From Achromobacter sp. AONIH1 (lineage in GTDB: Bacteria > Pseudomonadota > Gammaproteobacteria > Burkholderiales > Burkholderiaceae_B): 64,000 nucleotides of DNA. Below, in pieces: positions 20,029 to 28,089 of the stretch. A program made the translations under genes and the position numbers. Location: contig NZ_CP026124.1 in assembly GCF_002902905.1 (NCBI RefSeq), positions 4,092,001-4,156,000 on the forward strand, in the 5' to 3' direction. Each line of letters starts with the position of its first letter. Position 1 is the stretch's first letter. The notes beneath the pieces are model-generated. The model did not search any database and had not been told where the DNA came from. It saw nothing but the letters and a program-made list of their open reading frames with translations.

Positions 20029-20839
20029 CGGCGCCGGCGCGCTCGTCGCCGTAGATGATGCCGAGGACTTGTTCGCGCATGGCGATGAAGTCCGGACTGG
20101 ATTTGATGCCACGTCCATCGCGGGTCTCCAGGAAGCGCCGGTTGAAGTCCGGCGTGAAGGTGTGGGTGATGCGTCCGGGACGCGGCGACATGACGATCAG
20201 CCGCGAACTCAGGAACAGCGCCTCTTCCACGCTGTGCGTGATGAAGAAGAACATCTTTCCGGTCTCGCGCCAGATGTCCAGCAGCAATTCCTGGATGGTC
20301 TCGCGGGTGAGCGCGTCCAGCGCCGCCATGGGCTCGTCCATCAGCAGCATGGCGGGATCGCAGGTCAGCGCGCGGGCGATGCCCACGCGCTGCTGCATGC
20401 CGCCGGAGAGCTGGTAGATCATGTGGCGGTGAAAGTCCTGCAGCCCGACCAGCTCCAGGTTGCGGCGGGCGCGGGCGCGCCGGGTCTGCTTGTCCACGCC
20501 CTGCAGCATCAGGCCGAACTCGGTGTTTTCCAGCACGTTCAGCCAGGGCAGCAGCGCGTGCTTCTGGAACACCACGCCGCGATCGGCGCCGGGGCCTTCG
20601 ATGGGCCGGCCGGCCAACGTGATGCGGCCTTCCGTGGGCGATAGAAAGCCCGCCAGCAGGCTCAGCAGCGTGGTCTTGCCGCAGCCGGATGCTCCCAGCG
20701 CCACCACGAACTCGCCGGGCTGGATGGTCAGGTTGACGTTCTGCAGCGCGACCACCGGGCCGCTGTCGTGCAGGCCGGGATAGGTGACGCTGACTCGGTC
20801 GGCGCACAGCACGCGCGCCTCGGGTGACTGCATGGGCAT
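20006..20839 (-). CDS. tauB: Taurine ABC transporter ATPase
   Basis: 277 residues with Walker [18 protein letters not shown]-loop [16 protein letters not shown], signature [15 protein letters not shown] and Walker [14 protein letters not shown], the pattern of the nitrate/sulfonate/taurine ATPase group. AGGGGA lies 6 bases before ATG 20839; a second ATG follows two codons later. Its 3' end overlaps tauC. Two hairpins separate it from tauA upstream. Confidence 0.92.
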   Translation of the reverse strand: MPMQSPEARVLCADRVSVTYPGLHDSGPVVALQNVNLTIQPGEFVVALGASGCGKTTLLSLLAGFLSPTEGRITLAGRPIEGPGADRGVVFQKHALLPWLNVLENTEFGLMLQGVDKQTRRARARRNLELVGLQDFHRHMIYQLSGGMQQRVGIARALTCDPAMLLMDEPMAALDALTRETIQELLLDIWRETGKMFFFITHSVEEALFLSSRLIVMSPRPGRITHTFTPDFNRRFLETRDGRGIKSSPDFIAMREQVLGIIYGDERAGADEHAVHA

Positions 20840-20866
20840 GCCTGTTCCCCTTGCTTGATGATGGCG

Positions 20867-20920
20867 GGATCCGGACAGGGCCGGATCCCGGCCAGGCCGG
20901 CGCCGCGCGCGGCCTGGCCG
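20867..20920 (-). promoter_or_regulatory. Two tandem hairpins between tauA and tauB
   Basis: GGATCCG/CGGATCC (20867-20873 with 20882-20888) and CGGCCAGGCC/GGCCTGGCCG (20889-20898 with 20911-20920) are perfect inverted repeats in the gap between the binding-protein and ATPase genes. Such hairpins often stabilise the upstream message or partly terminate it, giving more binding protein than channel. Confidence 0.55.
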
Positions 20921-20925
20921 CCTGC

Positions 20926-21954
20926 CTATTTTGCCGCCGTCTTGGCGTACTGGTCCGTCACGTAGGGGCTGTAGTCCCCCAGCGCCTTGTCGATCTGCTT
21001 CTGTTCCTTCAGGAACTGCGCGCTGGCATTGAAGGCGCGCGTCGCGCCGGCTTCCTTGCCGCCGCCCAGCCAGGCGCCCGAGGCCTGTTCGGCGGCGGTC
21101 GGGAACACCAGCAGGCCCAGCGCCTCGGCCACGTCCTCGGGCTTGCCGCCGATCAGCTTGACGATGTGCTTGACCTGCGGCGAGTCGGCCGTCCAGGCCG
21201 CCGGGTTGGCGCGGTAGGCGGCATAGGACTTGGCCATCACGCCGGTGAAGGCGGCCATGAACTTGGGGTTTTTCTCGGCCCAGGCGCGGTCGGCCACCAG
21301 GCCGTCGAAGGTGGGCACGCTGGCTTTGCCGATCTGCTCGGAGTCGGCGATGATCTTGCCGCTCTTGGCGATCTCGGTCAACGCCGGCGGCCAGACATAG
21401 GCCGCGTCGATGTCGCCGCGCGCCCAGGCCGCGACGATCTGCGGCGGCTGCATGTTCAGGATGCGCACGTCGCGCGGCGGAATCTTCCATACCTGTTCCA
21501 GCCCGACCAGCAGGTGGAAGTGCGAGGTCGACACGAACGGCGTGGCGACGCGCTTGCCCTTCAGGTCGGCGGTGCTTGCGATGCCCGAGCCGTTGCGCGC
21601 CACCAGCGCCTCGGACTTGCCGATGTTGTCCAGCACCCAGAACAGCTGCAGGTCCACGCCGCGCGTGGCGGCGGCGGTGATGCCGGTCGAGCCCAGCACG
21701 CCCACCGGCACCTTGCCCGAGGCCAGCGCGGTGGAAATGTCGCCGCCGGACGTGAACTGGCGCCAGTCGACCTGGTAGCCGGCATCTTTCAGGGCGGCAT
21801 CCATGCTGCCGTCGGCGATGGCGGTCAGGAAGGGGCCGACGATCAGCTGGTAGCCGACCACCAGCTTGGTCTGGGCCTGGGCGGACGCCGCCAGCAACAG
21901 CGCGGCCAGGCCGGCGGGCAGGCAGCGGCGGATGATGCGCAAACTCGCGTTCAT
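20926..21954 (-). CDS. tauA: Taurine ABC transporter substrate-binding protein
   Basis: 342 residues. The signal peptide ([17 protein letters not shown], cleavage around residue 27) is followed by [46 protein letters not shown] and [16 protein letters not shown], all typical of TauA. It is the first gene of minus-strand tauABC. The 215 bp upstream carry a CTGG-N2-CTAG motif shared with the tauX promoter. Confidence 0.93.
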   Translation of the reverse strand: MNASLRIIRRCLPAGLAALLLAASAQAQTKLVVGYQLIVGPFLTAIADGSMDAALKDAGYQVDWRQFTSGGDISTALASGKVPVGVLGSTGITAAATRGVDLQLFWVLDNIGKSEALVARNGSGIASTADLKGKRVATPFVSTSHFHLLVGLEQVWKIPPRDVRILNMQPPQIVAAWARGDIDAAYVWPPALTEIAKSGKIIADSEQIGKASVPTFDGLVADRAWAEKNPKFMAAFTGVMAKSYAAYRANPAAWTADSPQVKHIVKLIGGKPEDVAEALGLLVFPTAAEQASGAWLGGGKEAGATRAFNASAQFLKEQKQIDKALGDYSPYVTDQYAKTAAK

Positions 21955-22037
21955 GGTGATCTCCGTGGGTGAGACCGCGTCCCGGCGCGTCCGGCTGCTC
22001 CGCGTCGCTGCGGTGTGATGCCAGTTTGCCCGGTTGG

Positions 22038-22057
22038 GGATGGAACGCTAGGGCCAG
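22038..22057 (-). promoter_or_regulatory. Candidate TauR-binding motif upstream of tauA
   Basis: Read on the minus strand: CTGGCCCTAG, then a 3-bp gap, then TCCATCC, about 85-105 bp before the tauA start. Same elements and similar distance as at 15390-15406 before tauX. Confidence 0.45.
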
Positions 22058-22169
22058 ATGGGGGGATCAATAGGTGCCACGGTGAGGCGCGGCTACGCCT
22101 GGATGGAACCGACGACGGCGTGAAAGTCACAAAACAGACCACGAGACATCCTTGGCAAGGACTGATTCC

Positions 22170-22625
22170 ATGAATGCAACGCTCAGGAGCCTGTTGGCGG
22201 GCTTTTGTGATTACGTGCAGGCCGCGGACCGCGAACAGATCATCTCGACCGGCAACCTGCTGTTCGACGGCGTCGCCTTTACCGTGAAATCCAGGGAGCA
22301 GGGGCAGCGGCGGGAAATGCTGATCTATTGCGATTTCGGCGAGGCGGCGCCGGAAGAAGGCGACGAGACGTGCCGGCGGCTGCTCGAGGCCAATCTGCTC
22401 ATGTACAACGGCTCGTCGGCCTGCGCGTTTTCCTTGACGCCCGACACGGGGCGAGTCGTGCTGCTCAGCCATCTGGACATGAAAGGGCTGTCCGCCGGAC
22501 GGCTGGCGGCCAATCTGGGGATGCTGGCCGCCTGCGCGCTGGCCTGGCGCGACGGCAGTCTCGATTTCAACAATCCCTGGCGCATGGGATTGCCCGAAGC
22601 GGCGGTCCTGCGCGACAGGGCCTGA
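22170..22625 (+). CDS. CesT/Tir-type secretion chaperone-like protein
   Basis: 151 residues, small and acidic, matching the CesT type III chaperone pattern: a first helix (MNATLRSLLAGFCDYVQA), strands, then RRLLEANLLMYNGSSACAFSLTPDTGRVVLLSHLDM and a final helix region ALAWRDGS. AAGGA lies 8 bases before ATG 22170. It is 20 bp upstream of a hydrophobic protein that would be its client. No type III apparatus gene is in the window, so the secretion system is inferred. Confidence 0.75.
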   Translation: MNATLRSLLAGFCDYVQAADREQIISTGNLLFDGVAFTVKSREQGQRREMLIYCDFGEAAPEEGDETCRRLLEANLLMYNGSSACAFSLTPDTGRVVLLSHLDMKGLSAGRLAANLGMLAACALAWRDGSLDFNNPWRMGLPEAAVLRDRA

Positions 22626-22645
22626 GAGCCGGACGGGAGCGAATC

Positions 22646-23914
22646 ATGATGGATGGAATCAACGCGGGTGGCCAGACCTCCGCCCCTAAAGCGGCGTGGT
22701 ACGAGACGATCAAGCCTGCCGTCGCTTCGACGCTGACGCTTGCTGTCACAGGTGCGATCTATGGCGCGGTATCGGGCGCGGTGCAGGACGCGACGAGCGC
22801 GCTGTTGAAAGCCTCGCCGCCCTCGAAGTCCGGCGCCGATCTGAACGCCGGCGCGCTGCCGCTCGCGGCCTTGGTGGTGTCCGGCCTGGCGGGCGGAGTG
22901 TGCGGGTGGAACGCGGGCAAGATGGCCTACGACCGAATCAACGAGAAGGACTGGCTTGGCGATTGGGGGCAGGCGGGCAAGGGGATGCGCGTCCTGGTCG
23001 CGGCCGGGGTGGGAGGCGGTACGGCGGCGGCCGTATTCATGGGGACCGCGATTGCCTCGCTGTACGCCGTGGGGGGAGGCTCGGCCGACTATTCGGAAAA
23101 CGATGAGGCGCGGGACCGCGCTGCCGGCATGGTCGGGGCGGTAACGGGGACCGTTGTGCAGATTGGCTTGACGCAGCTCGCCAAGTTCCTGTATCTGGAC
23201 GGCATGGCCAAGGCTCCAGAACGGGAAACTTCCGCGCTGACCGGCAAGGCATTCGCGAAAAGTGTGGGACTGGACGCGGGCGGACAAGCCCTGAAATCCA
23301 TGCTTCGGGCCGGCGTGTTGCTGGGAATCAAGGATGCGCGACTCGCTTTCGGGGCGGTGCTGGAACCCACTTTCCGGCATGCGATGGGCGGCGCCACGGC
23401 GGGTCTGGCAGATGCCCTGTGGACGCTGGTCAGCTACAGATGCGATCCGAAATTCAGGGCTGAGCCAGGGGCGCGGGTTGAGGCGCGGTCGGCGGAAAAG
23501 GCCCTGGTGGAGCATTTTGCGGCATTCAAGGATGGCGCGCTGAAGGACCTGATGCAGACGCCGGTGGCGATTGTCCTGGTCAGCAAGTTTGGCTATACCC
23601 AGGGCATCCTGGTGTTTACCGCCATTTCGTCCGCGCTGGCGGGCGCGAGCAAAGTAGCCGAGCCGTGGCACGGAAGCGGCGCCGCGGAACAGCTCGTGGT
23701 TCACGCACCGGGCCGAGGCGACGAAGAAACGGGGCTGGAGATGGAAACGGGGCATGACTCCGGAAATCCATCGATGAACGTGACGGGGCCGCCAGACAGT
23801 ACGCCAGTCGTGCCGACAGTGCGAAGCCGATCGGCTCAAAATTCACCCAATCCACCGGTGCCCGTCACTGTCGCGCAGGGGTCGCAATCTCCAGTCGACA
23901 AAAAGAAGAATTGA
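22646..23914 (+). CDS. Hydrophobic Gly/Ala-rich protein, possible secreted effector or toxin
   Basis: 422 residues with no match I can name. Four or more hydrophobic Gly/Ala segments are visible (about residues 26-50, 70-95, 112-138 and 158-180), with more amphipathic stretches to about residue 340. The last 80 residues are polar, Pro/Ser/Thr-rich and end in KKKN. There is no classical signal peptide; the N-terminus is polar (MMDGINAGGQTSAPK). GGGAG precedes tandem ATGs. Codon use looks somewhat less GC-extreme than in neighbouring genes. Preceded by a CesT-like chaperone, it is plausibly a membrane-inserting type III substrate. Confidence 0.6.
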   Translation: MMDGINAGGQTSAPKAAWYETIKPAVASTLTLAVTGAIYGAVSGAVQDATSALLKASPPSKSGADLNAGALPLAALVVSGLAGGVCGWNAGKMAYDRINEKDWLGDWGQAGKGMRVLVAAGVGGGTAAAVFMGTAIASLYAVGGGSADYSENDEARDRAAGMVGAVTGTVVQIGLTQLAKFLYLDGMAKAPERETSALTGKAFAKSVGLDAGGQALKSMLRAGVLLGIKDARLAFGAVLEPTFRHAMGGATAGLADALWTLVSYRCDPKFRAEPGARVEARSAEKALVEHFAAFKDGALKDLMQTPVAIVLVSKFGYTQGILVFTAISSALAGASKVAEPWHGSGAAEQLVVHAPGRGDEETGLEMETGHDSGNPSMNVTGPPDSTPVVPTVRSRSAQNSPNPPVPVTVAQGSQSPVDKKKN

Positions 23915-24075
23915 GCATCCGGCACCCCGTGGCGGCGCCGGGACCAGGCATCAGCCGGTAGAATTCCCGCGTCCTCCCGATGCGCTGGCCGCCCTCGAAC
24001 CATGGCGGCGTGCGCGGCGGGAGCCAGCAGACGCGTGGCCTGGCCCAGGTTCGCAATACCGGAAGGTGATCAACG

Positions 24076-24690
24076 ATGGAAGCGCAGCGCCATATCGAGT
24101 CCGCGCAGGAAGAAGCCCTGTCCCTGGATCTGAGGCGCACGCTCGTGCTGGGCCGCTACCTGCAAGCATGGTCGATGCCGGAGTACCGGATCGTGATGAC
24201 GGGGCGACAGGGCCGGGCGCGCATTGAAATCTACTTTTTCCCGCCGGCCGCCAGCGGCCAGCCCGCCCGCTTCGCGACCGTGGGGTTATCCCGCCTTCGC
24301 CACGGGAGCGGAGCGGTTCACGCCGAATGGATGATGGCGCTGGAAGAAGGCCTGGGCGGGGAAAGCGTGGACCGAGTGTGCGCATATCTGTGCGACCTGA
24401 TCGCCCACAGCATCGAGAACACGGACGGCGCCGAACCGCCGCGCGTGATGGGGGCCAGTCCACTCGCGCCGGAGAAATGGACCGCGAAGGCCATCCTCAT
24501 CGATGAGTTGCGCGGTGAAAGCGAGGCGCTGGAGCGCATCGCGGTCGGGAGCGAGACGGTCGAGTTGCAATGGGTGGTGCCCATCAGCCAGAAGGAGGCC
24601 GCGCTCATCCTGGATCAGGGGATCGATGCGTTCGACGCGCATGTCGAGGGCATGGCGCATTCCATCATCGATCCCGCGCGGCCGGAATAG
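24076..24690 (+). CDS. Suppressor-of-fused (SUFU) domain protein
   Basis: 204 residues covering one SUFU domain: IEIYFFPPA, FATVGLSRLRHG, EWMMALEEGL and the terminal ELQWVVPISQKEAALIL. Bacterial SUFU proteins are common as immunity proteins in polymorphic toxin loci, though many are of unknown role. GGAAGGTG lies before ATG 24076. It follows the hydrophobic protein after 161 bp on the same strand and is convergent with the IclR gene. Confidence 0.8.
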   Translation: MEAQRHIESAQEEALSLDLRRTLVLGRYLQAWSMPEYRIVMTGRQGRARIEIYFFPPAASGQPARFATVGLSRLRHGSGAVHAEWMMALEEGLGGESVDRVCAYLCDLIAHSIENTDGAEPPRVMGASPLAPEKWTAKAILIDELRGESEALERIAVGSETVELQWVVPISQKEAALILDQGIDAFDAHVEGMAHSIIDPARPE

Positions 24691-24695
24691 GCCGC

Positions 24696-25550
24696 TCAAC
24701 CGTCCTCGGGCAGATACCCGCTGTACCCCATCAGCGCCGACAGCCGCTTGGCCACGTTGCCGACGATCTGTCCGACCTGGGCGATGTCGGGGCTGACCTT
24801 CTGGTCGATGCGCTCGATGTGCGGCACGTTGATGGCCGCGATCACATGGTCGGCCGCGCCCATCACGGGGTAGGCCACGTTGGTGATGCCGCGGATCTGG
24901 CGGCTGGGCATGGAGGCGCAGCCGCGCTGGCGCACCTCGGCCAGGATGGCGAACAGTTCGCCGGGGTCGGATTCCAGCTCGCCCTCGACCTTGATGTGGG
25001 CGGCCAGCATGCGGGTGCGCTCGACCTCGTCGCGGAAGGCCAGCAGCACGTGGCCCGAGGATGTGTCGGTCAGGCCCATGCTCACGCCCACCTTCAGGCC
25101 GAAGGACCAGCGCTCGGGGCTTTCGACCTGGGCGATGACGACCACGCGGCCGCCCTGGTACACCGCCAGGTGGCAGGACTGGCGCGCGCGGCTGGCCAGC
25201 TCGCGCAGCAGCGGCAGCGCCACGCTGACCAGCGATTTCAGCGGCTGCTGGCGGTGCGCCAGCTCGAACATCTTGAGCGTGAGGGTGTAGCGGTCGTTCT
25301 CGTCGACCTGCACGTAGCCCCGGCGCTGCAGCGTCACGGCCATGCGGAAGATCTCGCTGACGCTGCGGTCGATCCGATGCGCCAGCTCGGCCAGCGTGTA
25401 GCCGGCCGAGCTGGCGGCCAGCGCCTCCAGGATGTCCAGCCCTTTTTCCAGCGCGGGCGCCGCGTAGCGCTGTCCGCCGTCGGCCTCGGCGGGCGCGGCG
25501 ACGGACGAGGAATCGGGCAGGGCGGGCGCGGTCTGTTTCTTGGCGGGCAT
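24696..25550 (-). CDS. IclR-family regulator of the sugar-acid cluster (KdgR-like)
   Basis: 284 residues. A disordered N-terminal tail (about 28 residues) precedes the winged helix (ALEKGLDILEALAASSAGYTLAELAHRIDRSVSEIFRMAVTL) and the IclR effector domain (GHVLLAF, then RGCASMPSRQIRGITNVAYPV). It is last on the minus strand after the FAH gene (63-bp gap). Three GAAA-N5/6-TTTC palindromes in the divergent promoter at 27395-27553 resemble KdgR boxes and are its likely targets. The ligand is probably a 2-keto-3-deoxy acid. Confidence 0.9.
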   Translation of the reverse strand: MPAKKQTAPALPDSSSVAAPAEADGGQRYAAPALEKGLDILEALAASSAGYTLAELAHRIDRSVSEIFRMAVTLQRRGYVQVDENDRYTLTLKMFELAHRQQPLKSLVSVALPLLRELASRARQSCHLAVYQGGRVVVIAQVESPERWSFGLKVGVSMGLTDTSSGHVLLAFRDEVERTRMLAAHIKVEGELESDPGELFAILAEVRQRGCASMPSRQIRGITNVAYPVMGAADHVIAAINVPHIERIDQKVSPDIAQVGQIVGNVAKRLSALMGYSGYLPEDG

Positions 25551-25613
25551 GGCGTGCTGGGGGTTCTGGGCGCGAGGCGAGTATAGGCGATCGCCTCGCG
25601 GCGATCCGGCCGC

Positions 25614-26462
25614 TCAGCGCGACCAGGCGCGGGTTTTCTGCGACTGCACGCCCAGGCCCTCGATGCCCAGGCGCATGACATCGCCGGCCTTCAGGTAAAG
25701 CGGCGGCTTCTGGCCCAGGCCCACGCCGGGCGGCGTGCCGGTGCTGATGACGTCGCCGGGCAGCAGCGACATGAACTGGCTGATGTAGCTGACCAGTTGC
25801 TTCACGCCGAACACCATGGTGCGGGTGCTGCCGTCCTGGAAGCGCTTGCCGTTGACCTCCAGCCACATGCCCAGGTTCTGCGGGTCGGCGATCTCGTCGC
25901 GCGTCACCAGCCAGGGGCCGATGGGCGCGAAGCTGTCGCAGCCCTTGCCCTTGTCCCACTGGCCGCCGCGCTCGATCTGGTATTCGCGCTCGGACACGTC
26001 GTTCACCACCACGTAGCCGGCCACGTATTCCAGCGCCTCGCTTTCCTCGACGTAGGACGCCTTCTTGCCGATCACGACGCCCAGCTCGACTTCCCAGTCG
26101 GTCTTGACCGAGCCGCGCGGAATGATGACGTCGTCGTCGGGGCCTGTGATGGACGAGCTGGGCTTGAGGAACAGCACCGGCTCGGCCGGCACCGGCAGGC
26201 CGGACTCGGCGGCGTGGTCGGCGTAGTTCAGGCCCACGCAGACGATCTTGCCGACGCCGGCCACCGGGCAGCCGTGGCGCGGCTGGCCGTCCACGCGTGG
26301 CAGCGTGGACGCATCCAGCGCGGCGATGCGGGCCAGCGATTCGGGCGCCAGCGCGGCGCCGCCGATGTCGGCGACCACGCCGGACAGGTCGCGCAGCGCG
26401 CCCTGGGAGTCGATGAGGCCGGGTTTTTCCTGGCCGGGCTGGCCGTAGCGGACGAGTTTCAT
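25614..26462 (-). CDS. Fumarylacetoacetate hydrolase family protein, probable 2,4-diketo-3-deoxy acid hydrolase
   Basis: 282 residues. The N-terminal half (MKLVRYGQPGQEKPGLID) and FAH catalytic domain are intact: VCVGLNYADHA (about residue 75), KPSSSITGPDDDVIIP, and metal ligands in DWEVELGVVIGKK. CAGGAG precedes ATG 26462; the longer open frame upstream is not coding. In the non-phosphorylated fucose-type pathway a member of this family cleaves 2,4-diketo-3-deoxy-L-fuconate to pyruvate and lactate, which fits the adjacent SDR. Ureidoglycolate lyase is the usual automatic name and less likely here. Confidence 0.87.
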   Translation of the reverse strand: MKLVRYGQPGQEKPGLIDSQGALRDLSGVVADIGGAALAPESLARIAALDASTLPRVDGQPRHGCPVAGVGKIVCVGLNYADHAAESGLPVPAEPVLFLKPSSSITGPDDDVIIPRGSVKTDWEVELGVVIGKKASYVEESEALEYVAGYVVVNDVSEREYQIERGGQWDKGKGCDSFAPIGPWLVTRDEIADPQNLGMWLEVNGKRFQDGSTRTMVFGVKQLVSYISQFMSLLPGDVISTGTPPGVGLGQKPPLYLKAGDVMRLGIEGLGVQSQKTRAWSR

Positions 26463-26569
26463 GCGGGCTCCTGAATAGGGAAGGGAGGATGGGGGATCAC
26501 GGAAGGATAGGGTAGAAAAATGGTGCGGGAAGTCTGGTGCGGGAAGTCTGGGGCAGGAACGCGGCGGCG

Positions 26570-27343
26570 TCAGTTGGACCAGCCGCCGTCGATGACCTGG
26601 ATGGTGCCGGTGGTGAAGGCGGATTCGTCGCTGGCCAGGTAGACCGCCAGCGCCGCGACTTCCTCGGCGCGGCCGACGCGGCCGATGGGCTGGCGGGCCA
26701 CGAAGGCGGCGCGCACGGTCGCGTCGTCGGTGCCGGCCTGGCGCGCCTGCGTGGCGATGCGGTCGCGCAGCGAGGGCGATTCGATGGTGCCCGGGCAGAT
26801 GGCGTTGCAGCGGATGCCGCGCGCCACGAAGTCGGCGGCCACCGCCTTGGTCAGGCCGATCACGGCGGCCTTGGACGCGCCGTAGGCGTAGCGGTTGGGC
26901 ACGCCCTTGACGCTGGAAGCGGCCGAGGACATGTTGATGATGGAGCCGCCGCCGCGTTCGAGCATGGCCGGCAGGAAGGCGCGGATCGTGCGGTGCATGG
27001 ACTTGGCGTTCAGGTCCATGGCGAAGTCCCAATCGGATTCCGGGCATTCGAGGATGTTGCCGGCGTGGACGTGGCCGGCGCAGTTGAACAGCGCGTCCAG
27101 CGCGCCGATCTCCTGGGCGCAGGCTTGCACCGCTTGCGTGTCCAGCACGTTCAGCGCGCGCGTGCGCAGCCTGGCCAGGCCCTCGGCCTGCGCCTGCCGC
27201 GCCAGCTGGGCGAGCGCGTCCTGGTTGATGTCGGTGGCCCAGACCTCGGCGCCTTCGCGCGCCATGGCCAGGGCGCTGGCCAGGCCGATGCCGTTGCCGG
27301 CGGCGGTCACCAGCGCCCGCTTGTTCTGCAAACGTTGCGTCAT
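26570..27343 (-). CDS. SDR-family oxidoreductase, probable 2-keto-3-deoxy-L-fuconate-type dehydrogenase
   Basis: 257 residues, a classical SDR. Cofactor motif TAAGNGIGLASA (about 13-24), NCAG (87-90), catalytic Ser in INMSSAASSVKG and YxxxK in YAYGASKAAV (about 153-160), closing ICPGTIESP. The conserved Asp in WATDINQD after strand 2 suggests NAD rather than NADP. Next to an FAH hydrolase and two dehydratases it fits oxidation of 2-keto-3-deoxy sugar acid to the 2,4-diketo form. It is divergent from the uxaA-like genes. Confidence 0.87.
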   Translation of the reverse strand: MTQRLQNKRALVTAAGNGIGLASALAMAREGAEVWATDINQDALAQLARQAQAEGLARLRTRALNVLDTQAVQACAQEIGALDALFNCAGHVHAGNILECPESDWDFAMDLNAKSMHRTIRAFLPAMLERGGGSIINMSSAASSVKGVPNRYAYGASKAAVIGLTKAVAADFVARGIRCNAICPGTIESPSLRDRIATQARQAGTDDATVRAAFVARQPIGRVGRAEEVAALAVYLASDESAFTTGTIQVIDGGWSN

Positions 27344-27394
27344 GCTGTCTCTGCTCCTGTATGGGCGGCCCGTGAAGAGTGCTCGTCTGTTGAT

Positions 27395-27553
27395 TGAAAA
27401 TATAATTTCATCAATAAAACAAATATACGGGAAAAATGGCAGGCCGTGAGGAATGCATCCTGGCCATCATGGCAGTGTTTACCCGAATTCCAGGCGATTA
27501 ATGGCGGAAATGGTGATTTCCCTGGTTGACCTCAAGTTTGAAAATTGATTTCA
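27395..27553. promoter_or_regulatory. Three KdgR/IclR-like palindromes in a divergent promoter
   Basis: The 251-bp AT-rich gap between the SDR and uxaA-like genes holds TGAAA-ATATAA-TTTCA (27395-27410), GGAAAT-GGTG-ATTTCC (27506-27521) and TGAAA-ATTGA-TTTCA (27539-27553). All share GAAA-N5/6-TTTC, like the KdgR box of Erwinia. They sit near both start codons, so one regulator could control both arms. Confidence 0.55.
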
Positions 27554-27594
27554 TACACGAAACGAAATCACATAAAACCACCGAGAGACAAGCC

Positions 27595-27903
27595 ATGATC
27601 GATCCGCGTCTGCTGCTGATCTCCCCCGAAGACAACTGTTTGATCGTGTGCAGCCCGCTGGCGGCGGGCGCCGAGGTGATGCTGGAGCAGGGCGACGCCA
27701 CGGTCCGCGCGCCGCTTGGCCTGGGCCACAAGCTGGCGCGCCATGCCATGCCCAAGGGCGAGAAGATCCTGAAGTACGGCGCCGTCATCGGCAGCCTGAC
27801 CCAGCCCGTCGCGGCCGGGGACCACATCCATACGCACAACCTCGACAGCGACTACACGCCGACCTACACGCTGGAAGAGGGCCATACGTTCAACGATAGG
27901 TAG
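27595..27903 (+). CDS. UxaA family hydrolase, small SAF-domain subunit
   Basis: 102 residues forming a SAF domain as in the N-terminus of altronate/galactarate dehydratases: DNCLIVCSPLAAGAEV, LGHKLARHAMPKGEKILKYGAVIG and VAAGDHIHTHNL. ATG 27595 follows AGAGACAAGCC; the open frame extends to 27526 but that part is promoter. In split enzymes this unit pairs with the large UxaA_C subunit, here 186 bp downstream. It dehydrates a sugar acid. Confidence 0.88.
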   Translation: MIDPRLLLISPEDNCLIVCSPLAAGAEVMLEQGDATVRAPLGLGHKLARHAMPKGEKILKYGAVIGSLTQPVAAGDHIHTHNLDSDYTPTYTLEEGHTFNDR

Positions 27904-27931
27904 ACCTCTCCCAAGGGGGCATGCCTGCGGC

Positions 27932-28025
27932 CCGACAAAGGCGGCTCCGTGGGGTAGCCCCCCCCGAAGCCCTGCGCGCTTTCCCCCAGGGGAACGCCGA
28001 CCGCCCGGCAAAGCCGGCTCCGTGG
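27932..28025 (+). repeat. Two copies of an intergenic repeat between the UxaA subunits
   Basis: CCGACAAAGGCGGCTCCGTG (27932 on) and CCGGCAAAGCCGGCTCCGTG (28005 on) match at 19 of 21 bases over the full unit. Each is preceded by a similar C-run/G-run stretch (CTCTCCCAAGGGGG, then CTTTCCCCCAGGGG), giving two roughly 50-bp units. The arrangement looks like a dispersed intergenic element of this bacterial group rather than a gene. Confidence 0.6.
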
Positions 28026-28089
28026 CATCCCGATGGGAGGGGCGCCTGTTGTGTTGTGTGAAATGCGTCAGCCATTTTGGAGAACTGAG

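Noticed and set aside
20006..21490. Single 494-residue protein joining TauB to upstream sequence
   Set aside because: The extra N-terminal part is tauA read in another frame. ATG 20839 has a good ribosome binding site and gives the family length.
26462..27047. N-terminal extension of the FAH hydrolase frame
   Set aside because: It overlaps the SDR gene in another frame and has no family match; ATG 26462 with CAGGAG is the natural start.
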